Positions 31,039 to 39,073 of a stretch of 55,736 nucleotides of DNA are shown piece by piece (the first letter of the stretch is position 1; every line of letters begins with the position of its first letter). Source of the stretch: Streptomyces roseus (GTDB lineage: Bacteria > Actinomycetota > Actinomycetes > Streptomycetales > Streptomycetaceae). The position numbers were made by a program, and so were the translations under genes. The stretch is from assembly GCF_001044425.1 (NCBI RefSeq), contig NZ_LFML01000098.1, positions 8,895 to 64,630 on the forward strand, in the 5' to 3' direction. Below the pieces are notes generated by a model that did no database searches, had not been told where the DNA came from, and saw nothing but the letters and a program-made list of their open reading frames with translations.

Positions 31039-32538
31039 TCAGCCGCCCTTGCGGACCCGGGCCGCGCGCCGCGCCTCGGCCAGCTTGCGCGCCTCCGAGG
31101 TCTTGCGGGACTCCTTCCCCGCGCCGGGCCGGCCCGGCCGCGTGCCGATCCCGCGGAAGCCGAGGTCCGTGCCCGAGGGGCGGCCCTTGGCGTCGGTCGG
31201 CTCGGCGCCGGCGAGCGGCACTCCGGAGGGGGCCTTCGCGCCGGTGATCCGGCTCAGCGCCGCCTCACCGGAGCGGACCTGGGTGGTGGTGGGCCGGATC
31301 TTCGCGTCGGCCATCAGCCGGACCATGTCCCGGCGCTGGTTCGGGGTGACCAGGGTGACGACCTTGCCGGACTCGCCGGCGCGCGCGGTGCGGCCGCCCC
31401 GGTGCAGGTAGTCCTTGTGGTCGGCCGGCGGGTCCACGTTCACGACCAGGTCGAGGTCGTCGATGTGGATGCCGCGCGCGGCGACGTTGGTCGCGACGAG
31501 CACCGTGACCGCCCCGGTCTTGAACTGCGCCAGCGTGCGCGTGCGCTGGGGCTGCGACTTGCCGCTGTGCAGCCCTTCCGCCCGTACGCCCATGGCCCGC
31601 AGGTGCTTCACGAACTGGTCCACCCCGTGCTTGGTGTCCAGGAACATCAGCACCCGGCCCTCACGCGCCGCGATCTCGGTGGCGGCGGAGTACTTGTCGG
31701 CGGAGTGGATGTGCAGCACGTGGTGGTCCATCGTGCTCACCGAGGCCGCCGACGGGTCGACGGAGTGGGAGACCGGGTCCTTCAGGTAGCTGCGCACGAG
31801 CTGGTCCACGTTGCGGTCCAGGGTGGCGGAGAACAGCATGCGCTGCCCGGCGTGGTGCACCTGGTCGAGGATCTCGGTGACCTGCGGCATGAAGCCCATG
31901 TCGCACATCTGGTCGGCCTCGTCGAGGACGGTGATCCTCACCCGCTCCAGGTGGACGTCGCGCCGCCCGACCAGGTCGCTGAGGCGTCCGGGGGTGGCCA
32001 CGACGACCTCCGCGCCGGTGCGCAGCGCGCTCACCTGCCTGCCGATCGACAGCCCGCCGACCACCGTGGCCATCCGCAGCTCCAGGGCCTGCGCGTACGG
32101 CGTCAGGGCTTCGGTCACCTGCTGCGCCAGCTCGCGCGTCGGTACGAGGACCAGGGCCAGCGGGCGCTTCGGGTCGGCCTTGCGGCCCGCGGTGCGCGCC
32201 AGCAGGGCCAGGCCGAAGGCCAGGGTCTTGCCGGAGCCGGTGCGGCCGCGTCCGAGGATGTCCCGGCCGGCCAGGGAGTTGGGGAGCGTCGCCGCCTGGA
32301 TGGGGAACGGCTGCGTCACCTCCAGGTCGGTCATCGTCGTCACCAGCTCACGGGGCAGGTCCAGCTCCGAGAACGCCTCCACCGGCGGCAGCGCCGGCTC
32401 GACCGTCTTCGGCATCGCGAACTCGCCCATCAGGGGAGCGGTCCGGGGGGTCTTGCCGCCCGACTTCGCACCGCCCTTGGCGCCTGCCTTGGCTCCGGCC
32501 TTGATGCCGAAGCGCCCGTGAACCGACGGGTTCTTCAT
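31039..32538 (-). CDS. DEAD-box RNA helicase
   Basis: 499 aa. A Gly/Ala/Lys repeat N-terminus (KAGAKAGAKGGAKSGGK, about 13-29) should bind RNA loosely. The full set of motifs follows: Q motif region (FPIQAA), motif I GRTGSGKT, Ia PTRELA, II DEAD (in VLDEADQM), III SAT, then VLVATNVAARGIHIDDLD and HRGGRTARAGESG. The tail (about 400-499) is basic and low complexity. Such enzymes unwind RNA in ribosome assembly, decay or cold adaptation. A CspA gene lies 1.2 kb away. ATG 32538 follows GGAAGG by 7 bases. Confidence 0.94.
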   Translation of the reverse strand: MKNPSVHGRFGIKAGAKAGAKGGAKSGGKTPRTAPLMGEFAMPKTVEPALPPVEAFSELDLPRELVTTMTDLEVTQPFPIQAATLPNSLAGRDILGRGRTGSGKTLAFGLALLARTAGRKADPKRPLALVLVPTRELAQQVTEALTPYAQALELRMATVVGGLSIGRQVSALRTGAEVVVATPGRLSDLVGRRDVHLERVRITVLDEADQMCDMGFMPQVTEILDQVHHAGQRMLFSATLDRNVDQLVRSYLKDPVSHSVDPSAASVSTMDHHVLHIHSADKYSAATEIAAREGRVLMFLDTKHGVDQFVKHLRAMGVRAEGLHSGKSQPQRTRTLAQFKTGAVTVLVATNVAARGIHIDDLDLVVNVDPPADHKDYLHRGGRTARAGESGKVVTLVTPNQRRDMVRLMADAKIRPTTTQVRSGEAALSRITGAKAPSGVPLAGAEPTDAKGRPSGTDLGFRGIGTRPGRPGAGKESRKTSEARKLAEARRAARVRKGG

Positions 32539-32603
32539 GCAGAACCTTCCGTGAGACGTGAAAAGTCGAATTTTACCATCGGGGACACGGCGCGCCGGGC
32601 CCG

Positions 32604-33098
32604 CTACGGGGCCGCGGGCCCCAGCCGGCCGCTGCGGACATCGGCGAGGTGGGCGGTCATCTCGACCGTCGCCCGCGCGAACCAGTCGGCGATGACGGCG
32701 ACCTCGTCGGGGGAGTACTGCGCGAACACCGCGCCGAGCCGGGCGTAGAAGGGCTCGTACACGGCGAAGACCCGGGCGGCGGCCGCCGGGTCGGCCACCA
32801 CGCGCACCCGCCGCCGGTCCGCGGGATCGGGCTGACGGCGGGCGTACCCGGCCCGCTCCAGGCGGTTGAGGACCCCGGTCACGGCGCCGGTGGTCAGGTT
32901 AGTGAGCTCCGCGAGGTCTCCGGCGCCCAGCGGTTCCTCGCCGGCCCCCAGGACGTGGCCCAGGCAGGTCAGGTCGGTGACGTTCAGCCCCAGCAGCTGC
33001 GCGACCTCCTGCTGGCCGATGAGGCCCAGTGCCACGTACCGGTCCATGCGCGACAGCGCCTCCTGGGCCGTGGCCGCGGGGCGGGAGTTGCCCTCCAC
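32604..33098 (-). CDS. MarR-family transcriptional regulator
   Basis: 164 aa. The winged-helix core is visible (NVTDLTCLGHVLGAGEEPL, then AELTNLTTGAVTGVLNRLER, then DPADRRRVRVV for the wing), about residues 38-105, with helical dimerisation ends. GTG 33098 follows AAGGAG by 8 bases, and that ribosome binding site abuts an inverted repeat (33109-33121), strong evidence for autoregulation. Divergent from the membrane-protein gene at 33207, which it may also control. Confidence 0.9.
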   Translation of the reverse strand: MEGNSRPAATAQEALSRMDRYVALGLIGQQEVAQLLGLNVTDLTCLGHVLGAGEEPLGAGDLAELTNLTTGAVTGVLNRLERAGYARRQPDPADRRRVRVVADPAAAARVFAVYEPFYARLGAVFAQYSPDEVAVIADWFARATVEMTAHLADVRSGRLGPAAP

Positions 33099-33108
33099 GC
33101 GAAAACTC

Positions 33109-33158
33109 CTTAGTGTCTAAGTAACTTAGATCGTGAGATGCTTATCTTGTTCACTAAG
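33109..33158. promoter_or_regulatory. MarR operator cluster in the divergent promoter
   Basis: A perfect dyad CTTAG-TGT-CTAAG (33109-33121) adjoins the MarR ribosome binding site. Further half-sites CTTAG (33125-33129) and CTAAG (33154-33158) lie toward the divergent gene. The region is notably A/T-rich. Confidence 0.6.
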
Positions 33159-33206
33159 GCATCTCCGCTTCCGAGCCTACTGCCGCCCGTCCGTCTGGAG
33201 AGAATC

Positions 33207-33614
33207 ATGAGCGCGCACGGAGACGTCGACATGGGGCACACGGTCGCCGGGTGGACCGGTACCGCTCTGGCCCTGATCGGCTGCACCGGAGCGGGGGCCG
33301 CCGTCTGCGCGGCCTGGATGCCCGGGGTCTGGCTCGGCCTCGGCCTCGTCGCCGCGGCCGCGGTCGTCACCTGGGTCCTGCACCTCGCCGGCTGGGGCAA
33401 GCCCGGCGGACCCCGCCCCCGTACCGAATGGGACTGGCGCACGCGCGACGCCGGCGCGCGGACCGGGCACGCGCACTGCCTGGGCTGCCGGGCCGGGCGC
33501 CGGGCCGCCGCCCCGGCGCCCGGCCCGGTGCGGGGCGCGGGCCCGGCGCTCGGCCCGCAGTCCGTTGAGCCGGCCGGTCAACAGTTCGAGGCTGCCCCGA
33601 TCGGCCGCGCCTGA
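33207..33614 (+). CDS. HGxxPAAW-like small membrane protein
   Basis: 135 aa. The N-terminus MSAHGDVDMGHTVAGWTGTA resembles the HGxxPAAW family of Streptomyces membrane proteins, with HTVAGWTG in place of HTPAAWTG. Two hydrophobic segments follow (about 20-38 and 43-65), then GWGKPGGPRP, a basic region and a low-complexity Pro/Ala tail containing one CLGC pair. Function unknown; canonical members sit next to tryptophan genes, but this one does not. GGAG lies 8 bases before ATG 33207. Confidence 0.65.
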   Translation: MSAHGDVDMGHTVAGWTGTALALIGCTGAGAAVCAAWMPGVWLGLGLVAAAAVVTWVLHLAGWGKPGGPRPRTEWDWRTRDAGARTGHAHCLGCRAGRRAAAPAPGPVRGAGPALGPQSVEPAGQQFEAAPIGRA

Positions 33615-33701
33615 GGTGTGGTGGGTGTGACAGATGGGCAGGATTGGGTCGGTTGCACCTCACGTGCGGCCCGCGTGGAACGTTGAGAAGGATCAGTACT
33701 G

Positions 33702-33908
33702 ATGGCAACAGGCACCGTGAAGTGGTTCAACTCGGAGAAGGGCTTCGGCTTCATCCAGCAGGACGATGGCGGCCCCGACGTGTTCGTGCACTTCTCCGCC
33801 ATCCAGGGCACCGGTTTCAAGGAGCTGCAGGAGAACGACAAGGTCGAGTTCGACGTCACCCAGGGACCCAAGGGCCCGCAGGCGGAGAACGTGCTTCTCC
33901 AACGGTGA
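33702..33908 (+). CDS. CspA-family cold shock protein
   Basis: 68 aa, the usual size of the single-domain cold shock family. RNP1 is KGFGFI and RNP2 is VFVHF, on the five-stranded OB fold beginning MATGTVKWFNSEKGFGF. It binds single-stranded RNA and DNA and prevents secondary structure. GAGAAGGA precedes ATG 33702, and a very strong hairpin follows the stop. Expressed alone. The C-terminal AENVLLQR differs slightly from the commoner AANV ending. Confidence 0.96.
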   Translation: MATGTVKWFNSEKGFGFIQQDDGGPDVFVHFSAIQGTGFKELQENDKVEFDVTQGPKGPQAENVLLQR

Positions 33909-33945
33909 CGCCCGTGTGACGCCACTTCACGAGCCCAGGCCGTGA

Positions 33946-33980
33946 CATGAGCCCCGCCGGTCGGTCCGGCGGGGCTCATG
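33946..33980. terminator. Terminator of the cspA-like gene
   Basis: CATGAGCCCCGCCGG (33946-33960) pairs perfectly with CCGGCGGGGCTCATG (33966-33980), 15 bp with loop TCGGT, 38 bases beyond the stop codon. Confidence 0.85.
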
Positions 33981-34027
33981 GCTGTCGCGGGCCGGGCCCG
34001 GACCATCGGGGGCCGGGCCCGCGGCTG

Positions 34028-34609
34028 TCAGGCGGCGGTGGGCCCGGCCCCCGCCCGGTGCAGGGCCAGCAGCAGCGGCCAGAGCCGGCCGGCCAGCTCC
34101 GCCGGGGAGCCGGGGATGCCGTCGTGCAGCCAGTCGGCGAGGATCCCGGTGAAGGTGGCGGCCACCGCCGTGGCGACCAGGTCGGCGTGGGGTGCGCCGG
34201 CCGCCGCCCGCTCGGCGCGGGCCCGGGCGCGCAACTCCCGGTGGAGCCGCTCGCCGAGCGGGCCGCCGCCGCCCGGAAGGAGCAGGGTGCGGTACAGGGC
34301 CGCGTGAGCCGAGGCGTCGGCCAGGAAGGCGGCCAGTGCGGCCGGGGGGCGCGCCGGGGCCCGCGCCCCGGGTTCCGTCTGCCAGGCGTGCAGGGCGTCG
34401 ACCGCCGCGTGCACCACGTCGGCGCAGGCGTCGACGGCCAGCGCCGGGAGGTCCTCGTAGTGCAGGTAGAACGTGGCCCGGCCGACACCGGCCCGGCGGA
34501 CCACGGCCGAGACGCTGACCTCCCCGAGCGGCCGGCCGGCGCACTCGGCGAGCAGGCTCTCGCGCAGCCGTGCCTTGGTGCGGGCGGTACGCGGGTCCTC
34601 GGGGCTCAC
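34028..34609 (-). CDS. TetR-family transcriptional regulator
   Basis: 193 aa. The N-terminal HTH is clear (VSAVVRRAGVGRATFYLHYE, about 30-49), with a helical ligand-binding domain to the C-terminus. GTG 34609 overlaps the stop of the upstream DUF1304 gene (GTGA), so translation is coupled and both respond to the same promoter. The operator candidate at 34972-35000 lies upstream of the pair, so the regulator probably controls its own operon. Confidence 0.9.
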   Translation of the reverse strand: MSPEDPRTARTKARLRESLLAECAGRPLGEVSVSAVVRRAGVGRATFYLHYEDLPALAVDACADVVHAAVDALHAWQTEPGARAPARPPAALAAFLADASAHAALYRTLLLPGGGGPLGERLHRELRARARAERAAAGAPHADLVATAVAATFTGILADWLHDGIPGSPAELAGRLWPLLLALHRAGAGPTAA

Positions 34610-34959
34610 GCGGCCGACAGCGCCGCGCCGAGGGCGAGAGCGCCGGGCAGGGCCTGGGCGAGGAGGATGCGCCGGTTTGCGGTCGCGCCCCCGTACAGCC
34701 CGGCGACGATCACGCAGACGAGGAAGAAGACCTGCGTGGCGAGCGAGTCGATGACCAGGGACCAGATCAGGCCGGCGGCCAGGAAGCCGTTGTAGAGGCC
34801 CTGGTTGGCGGCGAGCGGCGCGGTGCGGCGGGCCAGGTCCGCGTCGAAGCCCGACAGGGCCCGGCCGGGCGGCCGCTGCCACAGGAACATCTCCAGCACC
34901 AGGAAATACGCGTGCAGAGCGGCGACCACAGCTATGAGGACCTGAGCGACCGTGTGCAC
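34606..34959 (-). CDS. DUF1304 membrane protein
   Basis: 117 aa, full length for DUF1304. Four hydrophobic segments: about 5-25, 48-70, 72-92 and 97-117. The family features are LHAYFLVLEMFLW near the first helix, APLAANQGLYNGFLAAGL, and a Gly/Ala-rich end. Function unknown; often found with MarR or TetR regulators. GTG 34959 is chosen because GGAGG sits 5 bases upstream; the longer frame is unsupported. It is the first gene of the two-gene operon with TetR. Confidence 0.88.
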   Translation of the reverse strand: MHTVAQVLIAVVAALHAYFLVLEMFLWQRPPGRALSGFDADLARRTAPLAANQGLYNGFLAAGLIWSLVIDSLATQVFFLVCVIVAGLYGGATANRRILLAQALPGALALGAALSAA

Positions 34960-34971
34960 GACAACCTCCAG

Positions 34972-35000
34972 TTGACCGGATTTCCTGGACAACTGTACAG
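34972..35000. promoter_or_regulatory. Candidate TetR operator
   Basis: TTGACC-N9-GGACAA (34972-34992, one mismatch) is followed immediately by the perfect palindrome CTGTACAG (34993-35000), between the DUF1304 start and the divergent BtrH-like gene. Confidence 0.45.
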
Positions 35001-35046
35001 GAAGTCGTCGTCAGGTCCATGGCCGGCGCGCGGCTAGGCTGACCGC

Positions 35047-36042
35047 ATGACTGTGCTCGTGTACGAAGACTTCGGAACCGGACGCCATCGCGAGGCCTCC
35101 CTGATCCGCCACGCCCTGGGCAGTGCCCACGACGAGGAGCTGATCGCGGGCCTGGCCGGCGGGATCGGCTTCATGTACTTCGTGTTCGAGTACGCGGGCC
35201 GGCTGCCCATCCCGACGATCGTCGCGCAGGCCCACCCCGAGCCCTGGGTGCAGGTCGCGCTGCGGCGCCTGCACATCCCCTACGACGCCACGCGCGCCAC
35301 CAAACCGCGCTGGGGCCGGGTCCGCGCGGCGCTCGACGGCGGCCAGCCCGCCTTCTGCGTCGTCGACCGGTCGTCGCTGCCCTGGCACGAGGCCGACACC
35401 GACGCCGAGATGATCGGCACCGACCCGTACACCGTCGTCATCGCCGGATACGACGGCGACGACCTGCTGATCGAGGACGGGGCCGAAGCCCCCTACCGGA
35501 TCGACCGCGAGGAGTTCGGCGCCGCCTGGACCGCGCACCGCAACGGGCGCCACCAGCTCGTCGTGCCCACCGGCCCGGCCGAGGGCGAGCCGGACGTCGA
35601 GGGGGCCGTCGCCGCGACCGTCACCCGCCTCACCGGGCCGGTGCTCGGCAACCAGTTCGACGTCAACTTCGGGTTCTCCGGCATGGAGAAGCTGGCCGCG
35701 CAGCTGCGCGACCGGACCACGGAGACGGGCTGGGAGCGGCGGTTCGCCGCCCCGGAGGCCTTCCGGGCGGGTACCGCGCGGCTGTACGCCTGCCTGGAGG
35801 AGGAGTGGACCGCCCCCGGCGCCACCCGCCCCCTGTACGCGGATTTCCTCGACCTCGCCGGACGGCCGGAGGCGGCCTCGCTCCTGCGGGACTCCGCCGG
35901 ACACTGGTCGCGACTGGCGGACCTGGCCCGTACGGCCGAGCCGGACTCCGACGCCCCCGCGCGGCGGGCCCTGTTCGACGAATGCGCCGAACTCGTGGAC
36001 CGCTCGCTGGACCTGGAGCGCCGGGCCGTCGCCCTGCTCTGA
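35047..36042 (+). CDS. BtrH N-terminal / DUF4872 domain protein
   Basis: 331 aa. The first about 130 residues resemble the BtrH N-terminal domain (GTGRHREASLIRHALGSAHD, GIGFMYFVFEYAG, AFCVVDRSSLPWH), a papain-like fold related to the acyltransferase of butirosin biosynthesis. About 190-325 corresponds to DUF4872 (helical, FLDLAGRPEAASLLRDSAGH). The usual catalytic Cys position near the N-terminus is not obvious; the only N-terminal-half Cys is in AFCVVD. No aminoglycoside genes lie nearby. Activity, if any, unknown. Divergent from DUF1304. Confidence 0.75.
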   Translation: MTVLVYEDFGTGRHREASLIRHALGSAHDEELIAGLAGGIGFMYFVFEYAGRLPIPTIVAQAHPEPWVQVALRRLHIPYDATRATKPRWGRVRAALDGGQPAFCVVDRSSLPWHEADTDAEMIGTDPYTVVIAGYDGDDLLIEDGAEAPYRIDREEFGAAWTAHRNGRHQLVVPTGPAEGEPDVEGAVAATVTRLTGPVLGNQFDVNFGFSGMEKLAAQLRDRTTETGWERRFAAPEAFRAGTARLYACLEEEWTAPGATRPLYADFLDLAGRPEAASLLRDSAGHWSRLADLARTAEPDSDAPARRALFDECAELVDRSLDLERRAVALL

Positions 36043-36052
36043 GCCGTACGGG

Positions 36053-36085
36053 CCCGCGCGCAGCCCTCACCCGGGTGCGCGCGGG
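36053..36085. terminator. Hairpin between convergent genes
   Basis: CCCGCGCGCA (36053-36062) pairs with TGCGCGCGGG (36076-36085), 10 bp, loop 13, filling the 44-base gap between the BtrH-like and ferredoxin stop codons. Confidence 0.6.
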
Positions 36086-36086
36086 G

Positions 36087-36290
36087 TCACTCCTCCCGGA
36101 TGCTGATCGCGGCGACCGGGCAGGCCCGGGCGGCCTCGCGCAGCAGGGGGCTGCCGTTGCCGTCCTCGCGGCCCGGGAGCACCTGGCTGAAGCCGTCGTC
36201 GTCCTGGGTGAACACGTCCGGTGCGGTCAGGGCGCACTGCCCCGCGCCGATGCAGACGTCCGTCTTGATGTCGATGCGCTGTGGCGACAT
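36087..36290 (-). CDS. [3Fe-4S]-type ferredoxin partner of the P450
   Basis: 67 aa. Cluster ligands: CIGAGQC (first two Cys) and ACPVAAI (third Cys), with Ala where a fourth Cys would sit, as in Streptomyces P450-associated 3Fe-4S ferredoxins such as SuaB-type proteins. It passes electrons from a reductase to the P450. Its ATG at 36290 lies 4 bases after the P450 stop, so the two are co-expressed. No ferredoxin reductase gene is nearby. Confidence 0.93.
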   Translation of the reverse strand: MSPQRIDIKTDVCIGAGQCALTAPDVFTQDDDGFSQVLPGREDGNGSPLLREAARACPVAAISIREE

Positions 36291-36294
36291 GTCC

Positions 36295-37482
36295 TCACCA
36301 TGCCACGGGGAGTTCGATCATGCCCTGGATGGTGTCGCCCGGGCGGAACGGGATCCGGTCGGGTTCGGCCGCCAGACGGAGCCCGGGCAGGCGCGCGAAC
36401 AGCGTCCCGAGGGCGATCTCCATCTCGGCGCGGGCCAGGTTCTGCCCGAGGCACTGGTGGATCCCGAAGCCGAACGCGACGTGGTGCCGGGCGGAGCGGT
36501 GCCAGTCCAGCGCGTCCGGCTGCGCGAACACCGCGGGATCCCGGTTGATGACGGAGGTGGAGAACACCACCCCGTCGTCCGGGCGGATCGTCACGCCACC
36601 GATCTCGATGTCCTCGGTGGCCACCCGCAGCATGCCGTCCGCGATGGACAGGAAGCGCATCAGCTCCTCCACGGCCACCGAGATCAGCGAGGGGTCGGTG
36701 CGCAGCTCGGTCAGCTGCTCCGGGTGCCGCAGCAGGGTGAACGTACCGAGGGAGATCATGTTCGCCGTGGTCTCGTGGCCCGCGACCAGCAGGATCGCGG
36801 CCAGCGCGACCAGCTCCTCGACGTCGGTCTCGCCGGTCTCCAGGCGGGTCGCGACGAGCTCGTCGAGCAGCCCGTCACCCGGGTCGGTCCGCTTGCGCTC
36901 GATCAGATCGGCGAGGTAGCCGTTGATCTGGTCCCGGGCGGCCTCCACGTCGGCGAGCTCGGGCCCGCGCAGCAGCCGTCGCGACGCCCCCTCGAAGAAC
37001 TCGTGGTCCTCGTAGGGAACTCCGAGCAGGGCGCAGATCACCGTCGAGGGGACGGGCAGGGCGAAGTCGTTCACCAGCTCGGCCCGGGGGCCTCGGGCGA
37101 CCATCTCGTCGATCAGCCGGTCCACGGTCTCCTGGATGGCGGGCCGCAGGGCCGCGGTCCGCTTCAGGGTGAAGCTCGGGATGAGCATCCGGCGCTGGGC
37201 GTTGTGCTCGGGGTCGTCGACGCCCAGCAGGGCCGTACGGCGGTTCTGGAGCCCCTTGAACCGCTTCGTGGGGGTGGGGAAGGCTTCGTTGCGCCGGTCG
37301 GCGGAGAGCCGTCCGTCCGAGAGCAGGGCGCGCGCCTCGGCGTGCCCGGTGACCACCCAGACCGAGCGGCCGTCGAAGAGGGTGACCCGGGAGAGCGGCC
37401 GGCCCTCGCGGAGCGGGTCGTACGCGGTCGGCGGGTGGTAGGGGCAGGTTCGGTCCTGGGGAAAGGCAACGGTCTCTGACAT
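36295..37482 (-). CDS. Cytochrome P450, CYP105-like
   Basis: 395 aa, standard for soluble bacterial P450. The I-helix oxygen motif is AGHETT (234-239), ExxR is EELMR (Glu273-Arg276), and the heme ligand is Cys344 in FGFGIHQCLGQNLAR. With its downstream ferredoxin it resembles the CYP105 group, which hydroxylates xenobiotics and secondary metabolites; the substrate here is unknown. ATG 37482 follows GAGGTG by 5 bases; an upstream in-frame start adds only six residues. Confidence 0.94.
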   Translation of the reverse strand: MSETVAFPQDRTCPYHPPTAYDPLREGRPLSRVTLFDGRSVWVVTGHAEARALLSDGRLSADRRNEAFPTPTKRFKGLQNRRTALLGVDDPEHNAQRRMLIPSFTLKRTAALRPAIQETVDRLIDEMVARGPRAELVNDFALPVPSTVICALLGVPYEDHEFFEGASRRLLRGPELADVEAARDQINGYLADLIERKRTDPGDGLLDELVATRLETGETDVEELVALAAILLVAGHETTANMISLGTFTLLRHPEQLTELRTDPSLISVAVEELMRFLSIADGMLRVATEDIEIGGVTIRPDDGVVFSTSVINRDPAVFAQPDALDWHRSARHHVAFGFGIHQCLGQNLARAEMEIALGTLFARLPGLRLAAEPDRIPFRPGDTIQGMIELPVAW

Positions 37483-37545
37483 GCGACACCTCGTAAGCAT
37501 GGTTCCGTGGGTCCGTCTCGCCGGAATCCATTACATGCCCAAGGC

Positions 37546-37560
37546 ACCTATCTGACCTAT
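37546..37560. promoter_or_regulatory. Direct repeat upstream of the P450 gene
   Basis: ACCTAT-CTG-ACCTAT lies about 65-80 bases before the P450 start. Two copies at 9-base spacing in an A/T-rich patch make a possible regulator or -35 region; no regulator gene is adjacent. Confidence 0.3.
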
Positions 37561-37618
37561 GCCACTTTCGGCCAGATGGACCGCTTTCGCCCGGCAGGCC
37601 GAGCGGCCTGCCGGACGC

Positions 37619-37957
37619 TCAGAGATGGGCGTCCAGGAACGCGCGGAGCTCGGCGCGGCTCATCGCGCCGGCCTGGCTCGCCACGGCCTCGCCGTCCTTG
37701 ACGAGGACGACGGTGGGGGCGCCGGTCACCGCGAAGCGCCTGGTCGGTTCGGGGCAGCGGGTCATGTCGGTGCGGACGGCCGTCAGGCGCGTGCCGTAAT
37801 CCTCGGCCGCCTCGGCCACGAGCGCGTCCATCGCGCGGCAGGACTCCAGGGCCTTGGGCCAGGTGCCGATGAAGTAGGCGAGAACCGGCCCCTCGGTCAT
37901 GCCGAGGATGAAGTCGAACTCCTGGTTCTCCAGCGGCTGGTGTACCCGACGTGCCAT
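37619..37957 (-). CDS. Thioredoxin-fold protein lacking the CxxC pair
   Basis: 112 aa, thioredoxin length. The fold is visible: FILGMTEGPVLAYFIGTW as the beta strand before the active site, ALVAEAAEDYGTRLTAVRTD, and FAVTGAPTVVLVKDGE with the conserved cis-Pro region. At the active site the sequence is GTWPKALESC instead of WCGPC, leaving only Cys40. It therefore cannot perform normal dithiol-disulfide exchange. It may be a monothiol, chaperone-like or binding variant. Confidence 0.8.
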   Translation of the reverse strand: MARRVHQPLENQEFDFILGMTEGPVLAYFIGTWPKALESCRAMDALVAEAAEDYGTRLTAVRTDMTRCPEPTRRFAVTGAPTVVLVKDGEAVASQAGAMSRAELRAFLDAHL

Positions 37958-38160
37958 GGGCGGTGCTCCTGCTTCGTGTGCCGAGTGATGCGCGGTGGGT
38001 CCCCCATCATCGCCGCCGGGGCCGCCGGCCCCGCATTCCGTCCTCGCCGCGGCGGGCGGCGTTGCGGCGGGGAAGCGTGCCCGCCGGGCAGCGCCCGCCC
38101 CGAAGGCTGCGGACCGGCGCCGCGGGGCCCGTTGTCAGTGGCGGCTGTGAAGCTGGGCTC

Positions 38161-38430
38161 ATGGACGACAGGATGCTCAGGCGCCGGGTCTACGGCGCCG
38201 ACCACGACGACCCCGACCCCGGCGCGCGCCCCGGCCGCCTCTACGGCGAACTCGTGGGCGGCCCGCTGGACGGGCTCCTCCTGGACATCACGGGCTGGGG
38301 CCCGCGCCGGCTCGCCGAAGAGGCCCGGCTCCCCACCGAGATAGGCCGCTACGGGGCCGGCGGCCGGGCCCACTACCGCCGCCGCGCCGCCGATCCGGAC
38401 CACTGGGACTGGGTGGGCGACAGCCGCTGA
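38161..38430 (+). CDS. Small hypothetical protein, 89 aa
   Basis: Unrecognised. It begins MDDRMLRRRVYGADHDDPDP and has a central segment YGELVGGPLDGLLLDITGWG, a pattern (GGPLDG near a small beta unit) that I associate with conserved actinobacterial hypotheticals, then a basic/acidic C-terminus ending HWDWVGDSR. No signal or membrane segment. ATG 38161 has no strong ribosome binding site, and the upstream open frame is not protein-like. Confidence 0.6.
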   Translation: MDDRMLRRRVYGADHDDPDPGARPGRLYGELVGGPLDGLLLDITGWGPRRLAEEARLPTEIGRYGAGGRAHYRRRAADPDHWDWVGDSR

Positions 38431-38511
38431 TCCGCGGGACGGGCGTGGGCGATGGCGGGTGATCCGCCGGACCGGGTGGGCAACGGACTGTGATCGGCAG
38501 GAGGGGCGGCG

Positions 38512-38886
38512 TCAGCCGGCGGCGCCCCGGCTCACCTTGCGGGCCCACAGGACCAGCGGGACCTGGAGCGGCAGCCGGGCGAGCGTGGCGGCCCGGAGGG
38601 CGGGGGAGCGGCGCCCGGCGTCGACGGCCATCTTCACGTTCGCCGGGAACACGCCGACGAAGAACGCCGCAGTGGCCAGCGCCGCCACCCGGCGGGTCCG
38701 CGGATGGGCGACACCGGCGGCCAGCGCCAGCTCGGCCGCGCCGCTCGCGTACGTCCACTGCCGGGCGGTGCCGGGCAGGGCGCTCGGGACGATCGCGTCG
38801 AACTGCTTCGGTGCGAGCGCGTGCGCCATGCCCGCGGTCGCCAGCAGCCCGGCGAGCAGGAGGGGGGAAGAGGGGGTGCGCGGCAT
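38512..38886 (-). CDS. DoxX-like small membrane protein
   Basis: 124 aa with about four membrane segments. The N-terminal TPSSPLLLAGLLATAGMAHA and PSALPGTARQWTYASGAAEL, followed by FFVGVFPANVKMAVD, are typical of the DoxX/DoxD-like family. Members are implicated in redox or thiol stress in some actinobacteria. ATG 38886 has GAGAGGA upstream. It is divergent from the YCII/ECF42 genes, which often keep DoxX-type genes as neighbours or targets. Confidence 0.8.
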   Translation of the reverse strand: MPRTPSSPLLLAGLLATAGMAHALAPKQFDAIVPSALPGTARQWTYASGAAELALAAGVAHPRTRRVAALATAAFFVGVFPANVKMAVDAGRRSPALRAATLARLPLQVPLVLWARKVSRGAAG

Positions 38887-39073
38887 CGGGGGGTCCTCTC
38901 GGAGGGGGCCGGAACCCGCGATCCTACTCGCCAGTAGGGCTCTCGGGCCCGGAACAATCTTGAAGAATCTTTCTGAGGAAATCTCCGGGGAGCTGTCGAT
39001 CCGGGCGCCTCCCGTTCGACGAAGCAGTGAGAGGCGGGGAAAGCCCCCCCCGTCCGACCGAGGAGCCACCACC

